21,487 nucleotides of DNA, taken from the NCBI GenBank assembly GCA_000512085.1, contig ASPP01005677.1:1-21487 (forward strand). The letters run 5' to 3'. This DNA comes from Reticulomyxa filosa. Taxonomy: Eukaryota; Foraminifera; Reticulomyxidae. The position numbers and the translations under genes were made by a program. The notes beneath the pieces are model-generated. The model did no database searches. It was given only the letters and a program-made list of their open reading frames with translations, and was not told the DNA's origin. Below, piece by piece: positions 1 through 10,600 of the stretch (within the stretch, counting starts at the first letter, position 1; each line of letters starts with the position of its first letter).

Positions 1-12
1 CCCCCCCCCCCC
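1..12. repeat. Poly-C tract at the window edge
   Basis: Twelve consecutive C residues open the window, directly before AT-rich DNA. On the minus strand this is a G run inside or beyond the third PP1 intron. It may be a genuine homopolymer or the ragged end of an assembled contig. No other G/C run of this length occurs in the window except a run of nine C near 15442. Confidence 0.6.
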
Positions 13-120
13 AAAAATTTGCGAAATGATGATAGTCAATGGTACGTTCGAACTACAACATGCAATATGAACAAAAAAATTTTTGTAGCATGTCGATCAC
101 ATTTTTTTGTGTTGTCACAC

Positions 121-1007
121 CTGTGTCTGGGACTCCAGTGGGTCGCTGTAACTTTTTAACTTGATCAAAGCTCTTCAGCTCGGGTGACAAACCTCCATGC
201 CTTTGCACAGTAGAAAATATTGATTTTTTTTAAAATTCAGATTGTTAGATGTTTGGATTTTTCTCTTTTCAAGGCTGTTCTCTCAACCATAAAAGTACAG
301 CAAAACATGGTAAAAATTTTGTCTGCAACGACAGCGGAAATAGGCAGACAGTTGAAACAATCTGTAAATCTCTTCCACAAACGTGGAGTATAACGGCGCT
401 TGCATTCATCATAAAAGCCATAAATTCGATTAATTGAGGCGCATTCATGGTTTCCACGCAAAAGAAAAAAGTTTTCTGGATTCCGAATTTTATAAGCCAA
501 CAGTAAACATATTGATTCGATGCTTTGTTTACCTCTGTCCACATAATCTCCTAAAAATAAATAATTTGCATTTTCTTTTTTCCCAGGATGCCCTGTTCAA
601 ATTTTTTTTTATTGATCTTTCATAGATTATGATTTTAATATAGTACATCCATAAATGATTATAAGATACGCCATTGAAATGTAATCCTTTTTTTTATTTT
701 TTTGTTTTTTTTTATTTTTCTTTCCTGAGTATTCAAACAATCTCAAGAGATCGTAATACTGGCCATGAATGTCTCCCACGATTTTTATTGGAGGTTCTAG
801 CTCCAAGAACATTGGCTGTTTCATAAACAAATCTCTCGACTTTTGACACAATATCTCAATGTGGCTTTCTTCCAAGGTTACCAATGTACCCGGTCGTTCT
901 TGTCTAACACTTAGCAGCTTCTCAATTATTTTGTCAACATCAAAAGAAGACACGTTTGTATTCACTCGTTCGATTTCTCCTTCATTTTCGTCGTTGGTTT
1001 GGGACAT
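121..1007 (-). CDS. Ser/Thr protein phosphatase PP1 catalytic subunit, 5' part (3' exons outside the window)
   Basis: PP1 removes phosphate from Ser/Thr using a two-metal centre and is steered by regulatory subunits. Exons read 1007-725, 592-307 and 200-121, giving about 216 of the roughly 310-330 residues usual for PP1. Visible metal and phosphate motifs are GDIHGQ, GDYVDRG, RGNHE and, across the second intron, a MHGGLSPEL stretch followed by RPTGVPDTG. Near-identity to PP1 in [26 protein letters not shown] and CFNCLPI separates it from PP2A and PP2B. The start is the first ATG, with an in-frame TAA a few codons upstream. Exon 3 ends at 121 on a GTGTGA donor. The first intron (593-724) ends in AG but starts with GA instead of GT. 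The usual KIFCMHGG reads KIFTMHGG. A divergent neighbour starts 0.8 kb away. Identity as PP1 is secure; exact exon edges are less so. Confidence 0.93.
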
Positions 1008-1815
1008 TATTTGTTCTTCGTTGTGAAAGTTTTAAATTAGTTATACGGTTCAACAAATTTAAATATCCTGACAAAATTCACCAAATATCAATGGTGGATA
1101 CAGAGGAAGGAAGCAAGAAATCTCTATTTGATGTTCTTAACCTCCTTTTTTGTTTCCGACTTTTGGTTCTTGCACAAGTTAAAACGAAAAATTATCATTG
1201 AAATCTTTGTATATGTATTCATATCTTTTTTGTTTAAAAATAAATTAAAATTTAAATAAATCTTTCTTTCAAAGAAGATAAATTCTTTTTTTAAGACAAT
1301 TATTTTTGTTGCTTGAAACGATTTTATTTGTATTGAAACGAATTATATTGAAAAAAGGGCTGTATTTTAAATCAATTAAAGCAAATTTCATGTATTAAAG
1401 AGAAGAAACAAGTTAACAATGATGCCGGAAAGAGAAATGACAACGATTTTTTCAGTCTTCAAGATTATAATTACTTTATTTTCGAAACTCACCAATTACA
1501 AGTCCATTATCAATTTATGTAACACAGCTTAAAAACTATTAATTAATGTAAAACAAAACTTTTGGTAAAATATTTTGTGCAGCTGCTTTTATACTGAGGC
1601 TCAAAGAAGTGAAAAGGTAAATTTTCCTTGTGCATCACTATAAAGCGTTTGTAGTGATCCTCTTTGTTTTGTTGCTGATGACAAGTTGGCCAGAGTCGAG
1701 TTTTTACTAGAAGGCAGAGAAAAGTTGGAATTTGAATCCTTTTTTTAACAATAGAAAGAACTAAAAGATTGGTTCGCTTTCTTGTTTTTTGTGCATTCAA
1801 AAGTAAGAAATTGGC
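1008..1815. other. Divergent intergenic region, AT-rich
   Basis: This stretch lies between the start codons of the minus-strand PP1 gene and the plus-strand TPR-PDE gene, so it should hold both promoters and 5' leaders. It is strongly AT-rich with many T and A runs. I see no convincing coding exon, RNA gene, clear TATA element or repeat. The open frames here (956-1201 plus, 1543-1839 minus) have no family resemblance. In-frame stops lie just upstream of both start codons. Confidence 0.5.
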
Positions 1816-2970
1816 ATGATTTCTAGCATGGAGGAGCATAATAACGATTTGGACACATTTTCACGTCAGTGGAAAAAACTAGTAGAAAACAATGAGCTCG
1901 ACAAATGTGAGCAATTTTGTGTGGAAAGTATCAATCGTGTCAGCGATCGAATTCGAACAATTGAAGGATACACAAACAAGTCTGAGAATAACAGAGGAGC
2001 ACTTGAAGCACTACGCACTCTTCGGGGAGGATTTCGATATATGTATGGAATACTGTTGCACAATTATCTGGAAAGATACGACGAAGCGGTTCGTCAATAT
2101 GACCAATGCGTTCAAGAATGCCCTTCCAATGCAAATGCACATTGTAGCTGGGGGTCTCTTTGTAGGGACGTTTTTCAGTTAATTGAAAAAAAAGAATTTT
2201 TTTTAAAAATTAAGTAAATACAACCAGCCACGTCAGAAAAAAACAAAAAAAAAAAGTGACAACGAGAACGCAGAATACCATTTTCGGAAAGCAATTGAAT
2301 TGCAACCGAAAGACGCAATATGCCATGACAATTATGGTTTGTTTCTATTTAAGCAGTTGAATAACTACGATGAAGCACTGAGAATGCTTAACAAAGCTGT
2401 TGAATTAAAGCCACAAATGAGTCAAGCCCACAGTCATTTGGCAGAGATCTATCATGAACACTTTAAAGATTTTCAACGTGCACATGAGCATTTCAAGAAA
2501 GCAATTGAATATGACAAGCACAATCCAGACAAGTATTTGGACTATGGTATTGTCCAATATTTTTTTTAAGCCAATCAAAAAAGTGTTCACTTTTTTTTTA
2601 CATCAAAATAATTTTATTTATTTTTATGGACAGGTTTATTTTTAGAGCAAACAATGAACAATTTGGATGATGCGGGTCATTATTTTGAGAAAGCAGCACT
2701 GTGCGATACCCGATATGGAAAAGCACACAACGTTTTCAAAAATTTCTTATTACAAAAATCATCACTTGGAAATGATGCCTCGCATCAAAAGAAACTCCAA
2801 GGACAAGAGCTCAACAAAGCACAGCAAAAGCATACCACACGCTGTCTGCGATATGCCGTTCATTTGTTTTGCAATAGCAAATCAGAAGAAGCCAAGGAAG
2901 GTCAGCAATTATTGAATGTGGTGCTTAGCTATGGCGAAAACCGTATTGCAAAATTTTTGAGAGACCCTTA
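1816..2970 (+). CDS. TPR-repeat segment, probably the N-terminal third of a TPR-phosphodiesterase fusion (exons 1-3)
   Basis: Exons are 1816-2177, 2257-2546 and 2634-2970, with GT-AG introns of 79 and 87 bp; phases agree. The translation gives about 330 residues with four or five tetratricopeptide repeats between roughly residues 70 and 260. Examples are the helix pairs around NAHCSWGSL/AEYHFRKAIELQP, CHDNYGLFL/DEALRMLNKAVELKP and AHSHLAEIY/AHEHFKKAIEYD. TPR arrays bind partner peptides; the partner cannot be told from sequence. The start at 1816 (or the ATG at 1828) is bounded by an in-frame TAA at 1804-1806. The frame meets TAG at 2969-2971. Read simply, that ends a stand-alone TPR protein. 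However, the donor-like GT at 2971 and the ATG-less coding that follows in consistent phase suggest that the TAG is split by an intron and the protein continues into the PDE. Confidence 0.8.
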
Positions 2971-3012
2971 GTTTGTCTGTTTTTATCCCCAAAAAAAAAA
3001 ATGTCATAAAAG
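2971..3012 (+). other. Candidate 42-bp intron joining the TPR and PDE segments
   Basis: The stretch starts GTTTGT and ends AAAAG, with a T-rich first half and an eleven-A run. Both traits are seen in the better supported introns of this window. Removing it turns the phase-2 end of the TPR exon plus the next C into a TAC codon and opens the frame into an Asn-rich linker. It is shorter than the 79-169 bp of the other introns in this gene but matches 43-50 bp candidates elsewhere here. If it is not spliced, its first base completes the TAG stop. Confidence 0.6.
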
Positions 3013-6000
3013 CAACAACGACAACAACAATAAAAGTCACGAGCCATTGCAAGGATCGGATTTGGACGCAAGTTCATTGACAGAACAGCTGGACCGTTAT
3101 CACAAACAACTTCGATCGAAAAATAAAGAAATGCATCGAATTCAACAACAGCTGGGCTATTATCGCAAAAAAATCAACAGCATATCCAATACAATCCGAA
3201 AGTCTCGATCCTTTCCAACAGGCCACGGCAGCTCGCTGAACCAAAACACAACAATGTCGATATCGGCAATTGTGCATACTCCTCCTGCTATACTTTCCCG
3301 ACCACGAAAGAATAGTCCACTCGCATCGATGAATATTCATGACACTATGCACACGAACAACACAACAGCTCCCCTGCAGACAGGTCTGTCTCGAGGAAGC
3401 GAGGATATTTACGACGACACATACGACGCAGAGGCAGCCTCTCCTTCGATCAGTCGACATTTATATCGTCGAGGTATTATTTTTTTTTTGTATACGTACT
3501 AAGTGTTCAAAGCAACATATAAATGATAAAAAAAAAAACAAAAAAACAATGAAGCATCTGACGAGAATTGGTCGCTGACAGAGCTGTCATTGCTGGAAGA
3601 CGAAATGGTCAGAGAAATGGAACGTCTGCACTTGCAAACAGTGGAAGAAGAAGAGGAAGGGAATTGGGATGACGATCTTGCCAATACCCTAAGTCCTTTG
3701 GTCGGCCACGGCATATCCCACAAACTGGGCGTCGCCACCAACTTTAGCATTAGCGACACCCTCAGTGCTCCAATGCCTATCATAGGCAGCAGCGGTGGAA
3801 TCACACGCGTAAAAGGGGCTGGCACAACTATGAACCTGGGCTTAGGGGCCATACCCACTGTACGCACCGAGGTCGGAAGCAAACGCGAGAGTGCCATCAG
3901 CAGCAACAGCTTCGGCTCGGCCAGCAGTAGCTACACCGACTTTGGACAAGCGTTGGACGCTCAACGAAAGACTTTGTGGCACGCAGCGAATAGCTTACAA
4001 CAGTTGAAGGACGACCGTGGGAACGAAGAGAAATCCTCCGTCGAATGGAAAGATACCATTGAGAATGTACTCATTCTTTTGAATGGGTCACTATTACAAT
4101 TGGATCATATCAGCAAAACCATAAACGACGGGGGACGTCCTCGCGCCGGGACGTTGACTCAGCCCGCCGCGTCTCCCGATGCATTTGCACTTGACGATAT
4201 CACCTGCATCTCGCGTGTTGCGACTATTGAAACCGAACAAAGAGAAGAGTTTTTAAGAGACGCAATCCGCAATACCGAACAAGTGGACGACGAGGATCGT
4301 GGTGTCGTCCAGCACGTGTTGCAGCAATTCTTCTCCACCAAACAGGAAGTACCCAAGACCGAGGTGTTCAAACCCATCCTCGATTACACAAGTGGCGAGG
4401 AAGAAAGTGATGTCGATACCTCGCCCATTGACATTCCCGCAGTCTCTATGACCTCCAGTGAAGGCCAAATCCTAACAAAAAAAGAAAAAGAAATGCTAAA
4501 AAATAAGACCAGCATACTTGCCGAACAGTCACTGTCCATTGAAAAAAAATATGAAGGAAAGAAAAAGAATAATCAGCAAAGAAGAAAGGCCCACCGAAAA
4601 TCCATCTCCTCACATGACGCCCATCCTCAGCCTATCACTGCTTCCAAAAGGAATTTTTTTCCTTTTTCACAAGATACTCATTCTCGCAACAACTCTGCTT
4701 TTGCTCCCGGTCCCAGTTCTACTAGAATCAGTATGTGTTTTTATGAGAAAAAAAAAAAACGAAAAATACGTATATGTATATATTTTTTTTCATATATACA
4801 CGTGCATGAATACACATGTGTATGCACACAACAAGTATAAAAATAATATACTTATATGTCAATGGGCGTGGTATGGATACAATTTGCTTGTGTGCAAAGC
4901 AACACGAGAAATTCGCGTGGAAGAAAAGGTTCGTCGTTGGCGAAGCAATGGAAATGCATTGGTGATGCTAAAAAAAGTGGAAGAATGGGATTTTGATGTG
5001 TTTTCACTGTGTCAATTGTGTGGCAAGTACGCCATGGCCGTTGTCTTTTGTGCATTGTGTGATCGTAGACGATTATTGGAAGAGTTGTCATTGAATGTCA
5101 CTTTCTTGTGCAATTTCTTTGTGGAAATCACAACACAATATAAAGACAACCCTTATCATAACTACATCCATGGCGTGGATGTATTAACAAATTGTAACTA
5201 CTTCATGCGAGCGCATGTATTTGAAGGCCTGAGTAACTTGGATGTGTTGGCATGCTTGGTAAGCGCTGCGTGCCATGATGTCGGGCATCCAGGCAATAAC
5301 AATGTCTTTGAAATAGCGGTGGAGTCTGACTTGGCAGTAAAATACAATGACGAATCCGTCTTAGAAAACATGCATGCGGCCAAGACTTGGGAAGTCATGA
5401 AAAAACCGGGCTGTAATATATTGGAAGGTCTTTTTTTTTTTAATGTGCTGTCCTTTTGGTTAACTGTAAAAACATCTTTTTGATACATTAAAAAAAAAAA
5501 TCGGCTGATTAGAAAAATCTAAAACGGAGCGCAAACGATTTCGACAACTTTTAATTCAAAGCATTTTGGCAACAGATATGAATAAACACAAAGAACAAAT
5601 GGGTGCCTTGACGAAGTTAATCGACGAATTAAACAAAAATGGTCGCCATTTGGAAAAGTGGTCTTTCGAAAATGGCAATGACAATATGAAATCTCCACAT
5701 TTAGCACTCCCAAACAAAAGCTTGGAAGTCACATCTTCTGCGACGGTTGTTGGCGGAACAGCTGAAACAGTCAGCATTTTTGATCGAAAAGCTGAGTTGG
5801 CTGGAATATTGATTCCATTGGCTGTGCACACTGGAGATTTGTGCAACCCCACAAAGCCCCTTCGTATCTACCGACAATGGGCAAATCGAATCACACAAGA
5901 GTTTTATGAACAAGGAGACAAAGAAAAACAGTTGGGCATCCCAATTACTGCCGCTTTTGATCGAACACAAACTACTCTGCCGGCTGGTCAAACTGGTTTT

Positions 6001-6846
6001 ATCAATCACGTCATTAAACCATGGTTTGATTTGTGGGGAAAATTGTTACCCGAAAAAAATCAAGGTGTTTTATTAAATGACAATACAAACCTAAATTTGG
6101 AATACATGAAAAAAGAATTGGAACTGGCCAAGAAAGAAAAAGAAAGAAAATCACAACAAACTCCACTTCTTTCTTATTCTCAAGCCCCTGCTGTTGTGGT
6201 TATCAGCACTGACACTGATGAATCTGTGCAGCAACATCCAAAACACAGTCCCTTGCCATCCAAAAGCATTGTGATCAAAACACCTCAAGGTGTCTCTGAC
6301 GTCGGAAGTGCCTCTAAACCAAACTCCAAACCGAATTCTAGCGATGAGAAAACTGGCAAATCCTTTACATATTCCAATGATAGCTCAAGAGCTGAAAAAG
6401 TTGACCTTGCCGATCCCCATGAAAATTTAACTTTGGAAGTGAGGATGAGTTTTCAAAGTCCACGCACCTCCAAAGCTCATTCTATATTGGCAGCATCACC
6501 ACAAGATATCAAAAATGCGCAATTGGAAAAACATCTGTTGGCTATTCAGGAATTGAATGCTGAGCAAATCACTGAAATGGAAAATGATTATGATATGTTT
6601 ACTCCTGAAGAGGACTCTGTTTCTAGCTTGAGAAATTTTAACTTTAGCCGAACAAAAAAACCTCCACAACAGAGATTGAAGATCGGAGCTTACAACACAA
6701 CATCAGCAATTAGTCCGCACGCGTACTCACCAAGTACTAACAACAAAAATATAAACCAAAATTCACCTTTGCAGCGCAGTGCAAGGACTAATGGTCAAGG
6801 AGCAACAGGGGGTTTTAGTTCGAACGTGAACAAAGACACAGAGTAA
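3013..6846 (+). CDS. Class I 3',5'-cyclic nucleotide phosphodiesterase (exons 4-7 of the probable TPR-PDE gene)
   Basis: Hydrolyses cAMP and/or cGMP to the 5'-nucleotide; the specificity is not readable. Exons are 3013-3473, 3555-4730, 4900-5427 and 5513-6846 (TAA), with introns of 81, 169 and 85 bp. Residue numbers refer to the 1495-residue fusion. A coiled coil (about 340-380) and a long acidic, Ser-rich linker precede the catalytic domain (about 905-1230). The domain has the catalytic His and first metal His in YHNYIH (962/966), the HDVGHPG metal motif (1001-1002), YNDESVLEN, the HTGDLCNP metal Asp (about 1160) and the purine-clamp Gln in GQTGFI (about 1211), so it looks active. Most PDEs read HDVDHPG, so the Gly is a variation. 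The segment between LATDMNKH and HTGD is about 35 residues longer than in PDE4. The polar Ser-rich tail is unrecognised. No in-frame ATG precedes the coiled coil. Confidence 0.9.
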
Positions 6847-7484
6847 TTAATTATGGAAATGCTCTTGCAATTCCTATAAAAATTTATGATGAACATTAAT
6901 ATAGATAATGGTCAATTTTGTACGTTCTTAAATAATTTCTTTTTTGTTTGTTCTGTTTCTTGTTTTGTATTGTTTTTGTTTTTTTTGTTTGAGAAATTGT
7001 AGCGTTTGAGTGTTCTGCGTAATGAAAAGGAAAAATTTACAATTTTCAACTTTTTTTGAACATCATTGTTGTCTTGTGAATAAAGAAACAAGAGTTTTAC
7101 ATTTTGATTTAAAATTTAATTTTTAAATCTAGCTTCCTTTCATCACACGTTGTCCGAACTAAAGATAATAATTGCCTGTGTTTTTAATTAATTTATTTTG
7201 TTTTGGTTTTAAAAAAATAATAAGATTAGAAAAAAAGATGTTTGCCCGTTTGTTTGTGCCTCAGACATCTTATTTCAATAAAAGAAAATTGATTGGTAGT
7301 GAACTTCACCTCAATTGAATCTTTTACTCCAGTATTTCAAAGCAAAAAACAGTGACACAAACAAAAAGTATTTCTGATGTTGACAACAAGAAAAAAGAAA
7401 AAAAATAAAACAATGCACCTCATTGTTTTTCTTGAAAAAAAAGCGGGAAAAAAAAGATATTGTGATCAAGAATAAGGCAGTTTC
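6847..7484. other. Convergent 3' region between the PDE and WNK-like genes
   Basis: No coding frame is evident. Both flanking genes end here. Plus-strand AATAAA hexamers occur at 7079-7084 and 7277-7282, and a minus-strand AATAAA (TTTATT on plus) lies at 7192-7197. These could serve the PDE and WNK-like transcripts, about 230-430 and 290 bases after their stop codons. In DNA this AT-rich such hexamers arise by chance, so the assignment is weak. T-rich runs fill 6935-6990. Confidence 0.35.
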
Positions 7485-9700
7485 TCAGGTTTGTGTGCGC
7501 AAGGAAGCAACACTTTCATTGTCTACTTGTCTTGGAGGCACCGAAGTAGATCTTCCCATTGGCGATGCAGGCATCACTGGTACTGAATACATTGGAATAT
7601 AGCCTCCTCCTGTTGCCCACAAAACAAATTTTTTACATTTTAGTAAAGTGTAGCGGGTGTTTGAGAGAAGATGGAAAAGAAAAGATATTGATAAAAAATC
7701 TATACCTGCCAGAGGATATGGATAAGCACCTCCATATCCGTAGGGTGCGTATGGCACAGTATACGGTGCCCATGTTGGCGTTGCATTTCCTCTATGCTGT
7801 CCTGGATGTGGGGGACTGATGGAAGACATTGGAGACGCGTTTATGGCTGCAGACAAATGTGACATTTGTGATGATGAGGCTGAATTTTGGTGTGAATGAT
7901 TCACTCGTGGTGCAGAAGTATTAGTAGATACAGGAACTGAACTTGATCCATTGTTGTTTGCATTTGCATTGTACTGCTGCAAATGCATCTGCTGCATATA
8001 CATCTGCTGTAAAAACATTTGGTGTTGCAGCTGTTGCTGGGCTTGCACGTGTGCATGCATTTGGATTGTCTGGTGTGTAATATCCCGAGGAGTAGCTGAG
8101 GCCGACATGGACGAAACCAGAGGTTGTGGTATCATCATTGTTGCAGAAATTTGCCCATTTGGCATCATGCCATTCAATAATTGTGGATGTGATACTAATT
8201 CTTGCTGCTGAATTTGAGTAACTTGTGATTGTTGTTGCAGCGGTTGGAGTTGTGATAATTGCTGTTGTTGTTGCTGTTGCTGTTGTTGTTGCTGTTGTTG
8301 TTGCTGCTGTTGCTGTTGCTGTTGTTGCTGTTGTTGCTGCCTGTTGCTGTTGTTGCTGTTGCTGTGGCTGCGGTTGTTGCTGTTGTAGCAGTTGTTGCTG
8401 TTGTGGCAGTTGTTGTACTCCTGTCGTAGTTATGGTTGTGGTTGTAGATACAGGAGTGACATCATTTATTGACTGTAAATTCGCATTAGGCAATACATTC
8501 TGCCTGGTCAGTGAGGGATTCATTTGCGATGCAACCATACCAGAATTGCTTTGCACGATGCCATTATTAGTTTTGGAAACCAAAGAATTTAATTCAGTGG
8601 GTATGGTGGAAGGAATCAAGTTGTTTTGTGTGGTCGGCATTAAATGTTGTGAATGATGGGTCTCAGGTATGGTTTGCATAACCAAGCCAGTTGCTGGAGT
8701 TATATTTGGGAAAATAGGAAAGTGATGCACACTGCCTTCAATGGTTCCTGGAGTTGGGCTCGCAATAACTAATGGAGCGGGAGTGATCAAATCTTCTTCA
8801 TCCATTTGTTTTTTAGCCTCCATTAACTCTTCGTAAATGTAGCGATTCAACTCGTCAATTTTTTCACGAACTTCATCTTTCAATTTTTCTACATGTTCTC
8901 TCGTCTGTTCAAAGTCTTGAGATGCCATCACTCGGTCAAACAAAGGATCTTGGCGTTGCGAATTATATTCCAGTCGATAATACATTGGACAGTTTTGAGC
9001 ATTATCTTGGGCTGTTTCATTGAAGAGAAAAAAAAACGCATTTTGTATTGTTTTTTTTGGTGTCAATCATTTTTCGCATTATATGTATATACAGATATAC
9101 GCATTGTAACTTTTTTTTGAATCCGCAATTTGTCGTTGCAAAGCCACGATTTCCATCTGATCTTCAACATATTCTTCAAATTTGGCAATAAGCTATTGTT
9201 TATCATTAACATTAACATTACATTGTTTTGGTTTATTGTTATTTATTGAAAGCTTTTCAAAATGCATAGCAAACAAAAATACATACCGAGGCTCGAAGTG
9301 CGGCATATTTTTCTCGAATACGTCGTTTCTCTTGTTCTTTGATTTGCTGTTTCTCAACTTCGGACTTATCTTTCATTTGCTCGTCCATTTGTGTCAACTT
9401 CAAATGCAACAACTTGCTTTGGTTCTGAATAAAGTCTTCGTGTTCTTTTCCTACTTCCATTTCTTTCAGCATGATTGCTTGTTTAATTTGCGCATCTCCA
9501 TCAAACTCCTCTTTGTTCCATTTTAATTGTAGTTTGTCTCCAAAAACATCCGAATTGAAAAAGTTTTTCACGGTGTCTCGATGATTTTCCACCAATCCAT
9601 TGAGATTGTCCATTTCTGGCTCCGTATCGACTTCGACTACTGTCTTTTGCGATCTTACAGATTCTATCGAATGCATTGCGTGCAATGTTGGTGTTTCATT
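7485..9700 (-). other. C-terminal coiled-coil and Gln-rich part of the WNK-like protein (exons 11-14)
   Basis: Exon 11 (9700-9287) and the short exon 12 (9192-9111, 27 codons) form a charged helical stretch, about residues 1808-1972, with heptad-like spacing (KLLHLKLTQMDEQM, KQQIKEQEKRRIREKYAAL, then EEYVEDQMEIVALQRQI). Exon 13 opens with another helical segment (QTREHVEKLKDEVREKIDEL), then a Thr/Asn-rich linker, poly-Gln, Met-Gln repeats and a Pro/Tyr/Gly-rich tail (PYAPYGYGGAYPYP). Exon 14 ends at TGA, 7487-7485. The coiled coils suggest oligomerisation. Exon 13 changes frame once inside the poly-Gln. Confidence 0.75.
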
Positions 9701-10568
9701 CTATACATCAATTCAATTCATTACATACGATATGCATATATGTAAATCTATCAAAAATAATGAATTGTGCGATTATTTTTTTTTACTTAACTAGGCCAAG
9801 GTTTCCATTATTGTTATGTGCGTTATTATTATTATTGTTATTGTTATTAACATTGAGATTGGACAACAAGTCATCAGGAACATTGATAGCGTTGTTGTCA
9901 TTAGTTAGAAAGTCAAGACCTACTTTGTTGGGCTCCTCTAATATTACATATTCGCCATGAATATCGTTATCATCACTCGCAAAAGCGTTTACATCGCCCT
10001 CGTGAAGCACTGAGTCTCCGATGTCTGGGATAACTTCGTCGATTGCACCGGTGCTCTCTATCGGGCCTGCTGTCGGTGACGAAAGTGCAGGAGCTTCCGG
10101 CGTCGATGAAGAATTGGACTGCACAATACCATAGGCGGGGAGAGTGGGACCCTGTTCGAGAAATGGTTGAGGATGGGCGGTAAAAGTAGGAGCTATACCA
10201 TCTTTGTTATTCTGAAATGAGCTGCCATCCTTTTCTTTGGGAGCATTTCGCAATAGTTTGAGCTCTTTTTCGACTTCTTTTACCAATTGCGATTTCAACA
10301 GTGTATCACCATCATTCACTGTAACTTTCACTCTGCGATGTTGCAATTCACGAATTACTTGTTCGGTACTCATTTGAAAGATGGACCTCCAGATGTCTTG
10401 GTTTTTGAATCGAGGGTTAAGTGTCATCAGCTGAGAATCCGAGGGTTCAACGCTACCTTCACGAGGAGTGCTCTCTGGATGATTTTTCTATTATCTTACT
10501 GAAATCGTGTAATCCGTGTTCCAAATGGAAATTGATGCCCCGGTTTTCTGCTGGATTGGAATTTTTCC

Positions 10569-10600
<32 letters not shown>

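Noticed and set aside
1543-1839. 98-residue minus-strand frame overlapping the TPR start
   Set aside because: No recognisable motif, overlaps a well-supported exon, and its composition is that of AT-rich non-coding DNA.
3047-3049. TTG as start of a separate PDE protein
   Set aside because: Coding character continues upstream to 3013 and the exon joins the TPR segment in phase; a nuclear TTG start is less likely than an intron.
4731-4899. Coding readthrough of the PDE intron with Lys-rich and Tyr/His-rich peptides
   Set aside because: GTATGT donor, A/T runs and CA/TG words mark it as an intron; the phase-1 join to 4900 restores the PDE frame.
8225-8656. Plus-strand frame with long Val/Ala and Cys runs
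   Set aside because: It is the antisense of the CAG/CAA and Thr/Ala repeat in the WNK-like exon; the Cys run is the reverse of Gln codons.
10457-10600. Readthrough of exon 9 into HSS-stop, or a direct jump from 10736 to an exon starting near 10489
   Set aside because: Both are possible on splice motifs, but a 70-base exon (10569-10500) plus a 43-bp GTAAGA...GAAG intron keeps both coding-like stretches and makes all later phases fit.
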